In this document: piece by piece, positions 5,374 through 6,980 of the stretch | Numbering within the stretch: position 1 is the stretch's first letter | How the letters are laid out: each line of letters opens with the position of its first letter | Assembly (NCBI GenBank): GCA_007120055.1 | Contig: SKOL01000425.1 | Span: 1-6,980, forward strand | Source of the DNA: Anaerobacillus sp. | GTDB lineage: Bacteria; Bacillota; Bacilli; Bacillales_H; Anaerobacillaceae | Length of the DNA stretch: 6,980 nt | Reading direction: 5' to 3' | The notes under the pieces: model-generated | What the model saw: only the letters and a program-made list of their open reading frames with translations | What the model was told of the DNA's origin: nothing | Databases searched by the model: none | Made by a program: the position numbers and the translations under genes

Positions 5374-6980
<1,607 letters not shown>

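Overview
The window looks like chromosome from a low-GC, Gram-positive rod of the Bacillaceae (Bacillota). Supporting signs are AT-rich coding DNA, strong AGGAG/GGAGG ribosome binding sites, short GC stems followed by T-runs as terminators, a CBO0543-type membrane protein, and a two-gene KhtT/KhtU- or AmhM/AmhT-type antiporter. An alkaliphilic or salt-tolerant member would fit the antiporter, but that is inference. No rRNA, tRNA, CRISPR array or transposase gene was seen.

Layout. Positions 1-198 (+) hold the acidic C-terminal end of a protein that begins outside the window, followed by one weak and one strong terminator. Positions 364-1794 (-) encode a membrane-bound PAS-GGDEF diguanylate cyclase with its own clear sigma-A-type promoter. 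Its best start is a TTG codon behind a perfect GGAGG. Positions about 2026-2606 (+) have no intact gene but contain a decayed copy of a CooC-type ATPase (CO dehydrogenase nickel-insertion factor): the P-loop is gone, stop codons interrupt the frame and the C-terminus is broken. Positions 2843-3445 (-) encode a small five-helix membrane protein of the CBO0543 type. Its last four residues and stop codon lie inside a repeat-like hairpin. Positions 3607-5261 (+) are a translationally coupled pair: a TrkA-C regulatory subunit and a CPA2 cation/proton antiporter. Positions 5374-6980 (-) are the C-terminal three quarters of catalase-peroxidase KatG, which runs off the right edge. KatG and the antiporter converge on two tandem hairpins.

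The genes do not form one pathway. They are short independent units: c-di-GMP signalling, an unknown membrane protein, monovalent cation/proton homeostasis, and peroxide detoxification. The most informative parts are between the genes: the cooC relic, a pair of nearly identical terminators (27 of 30 bases) around the cyclase plus relic, and a second pair of related hairpins that flank the relic more closely. I found no convincing undescribed system. The relic and the repeat-encoded protein tail are the items most worth checking.
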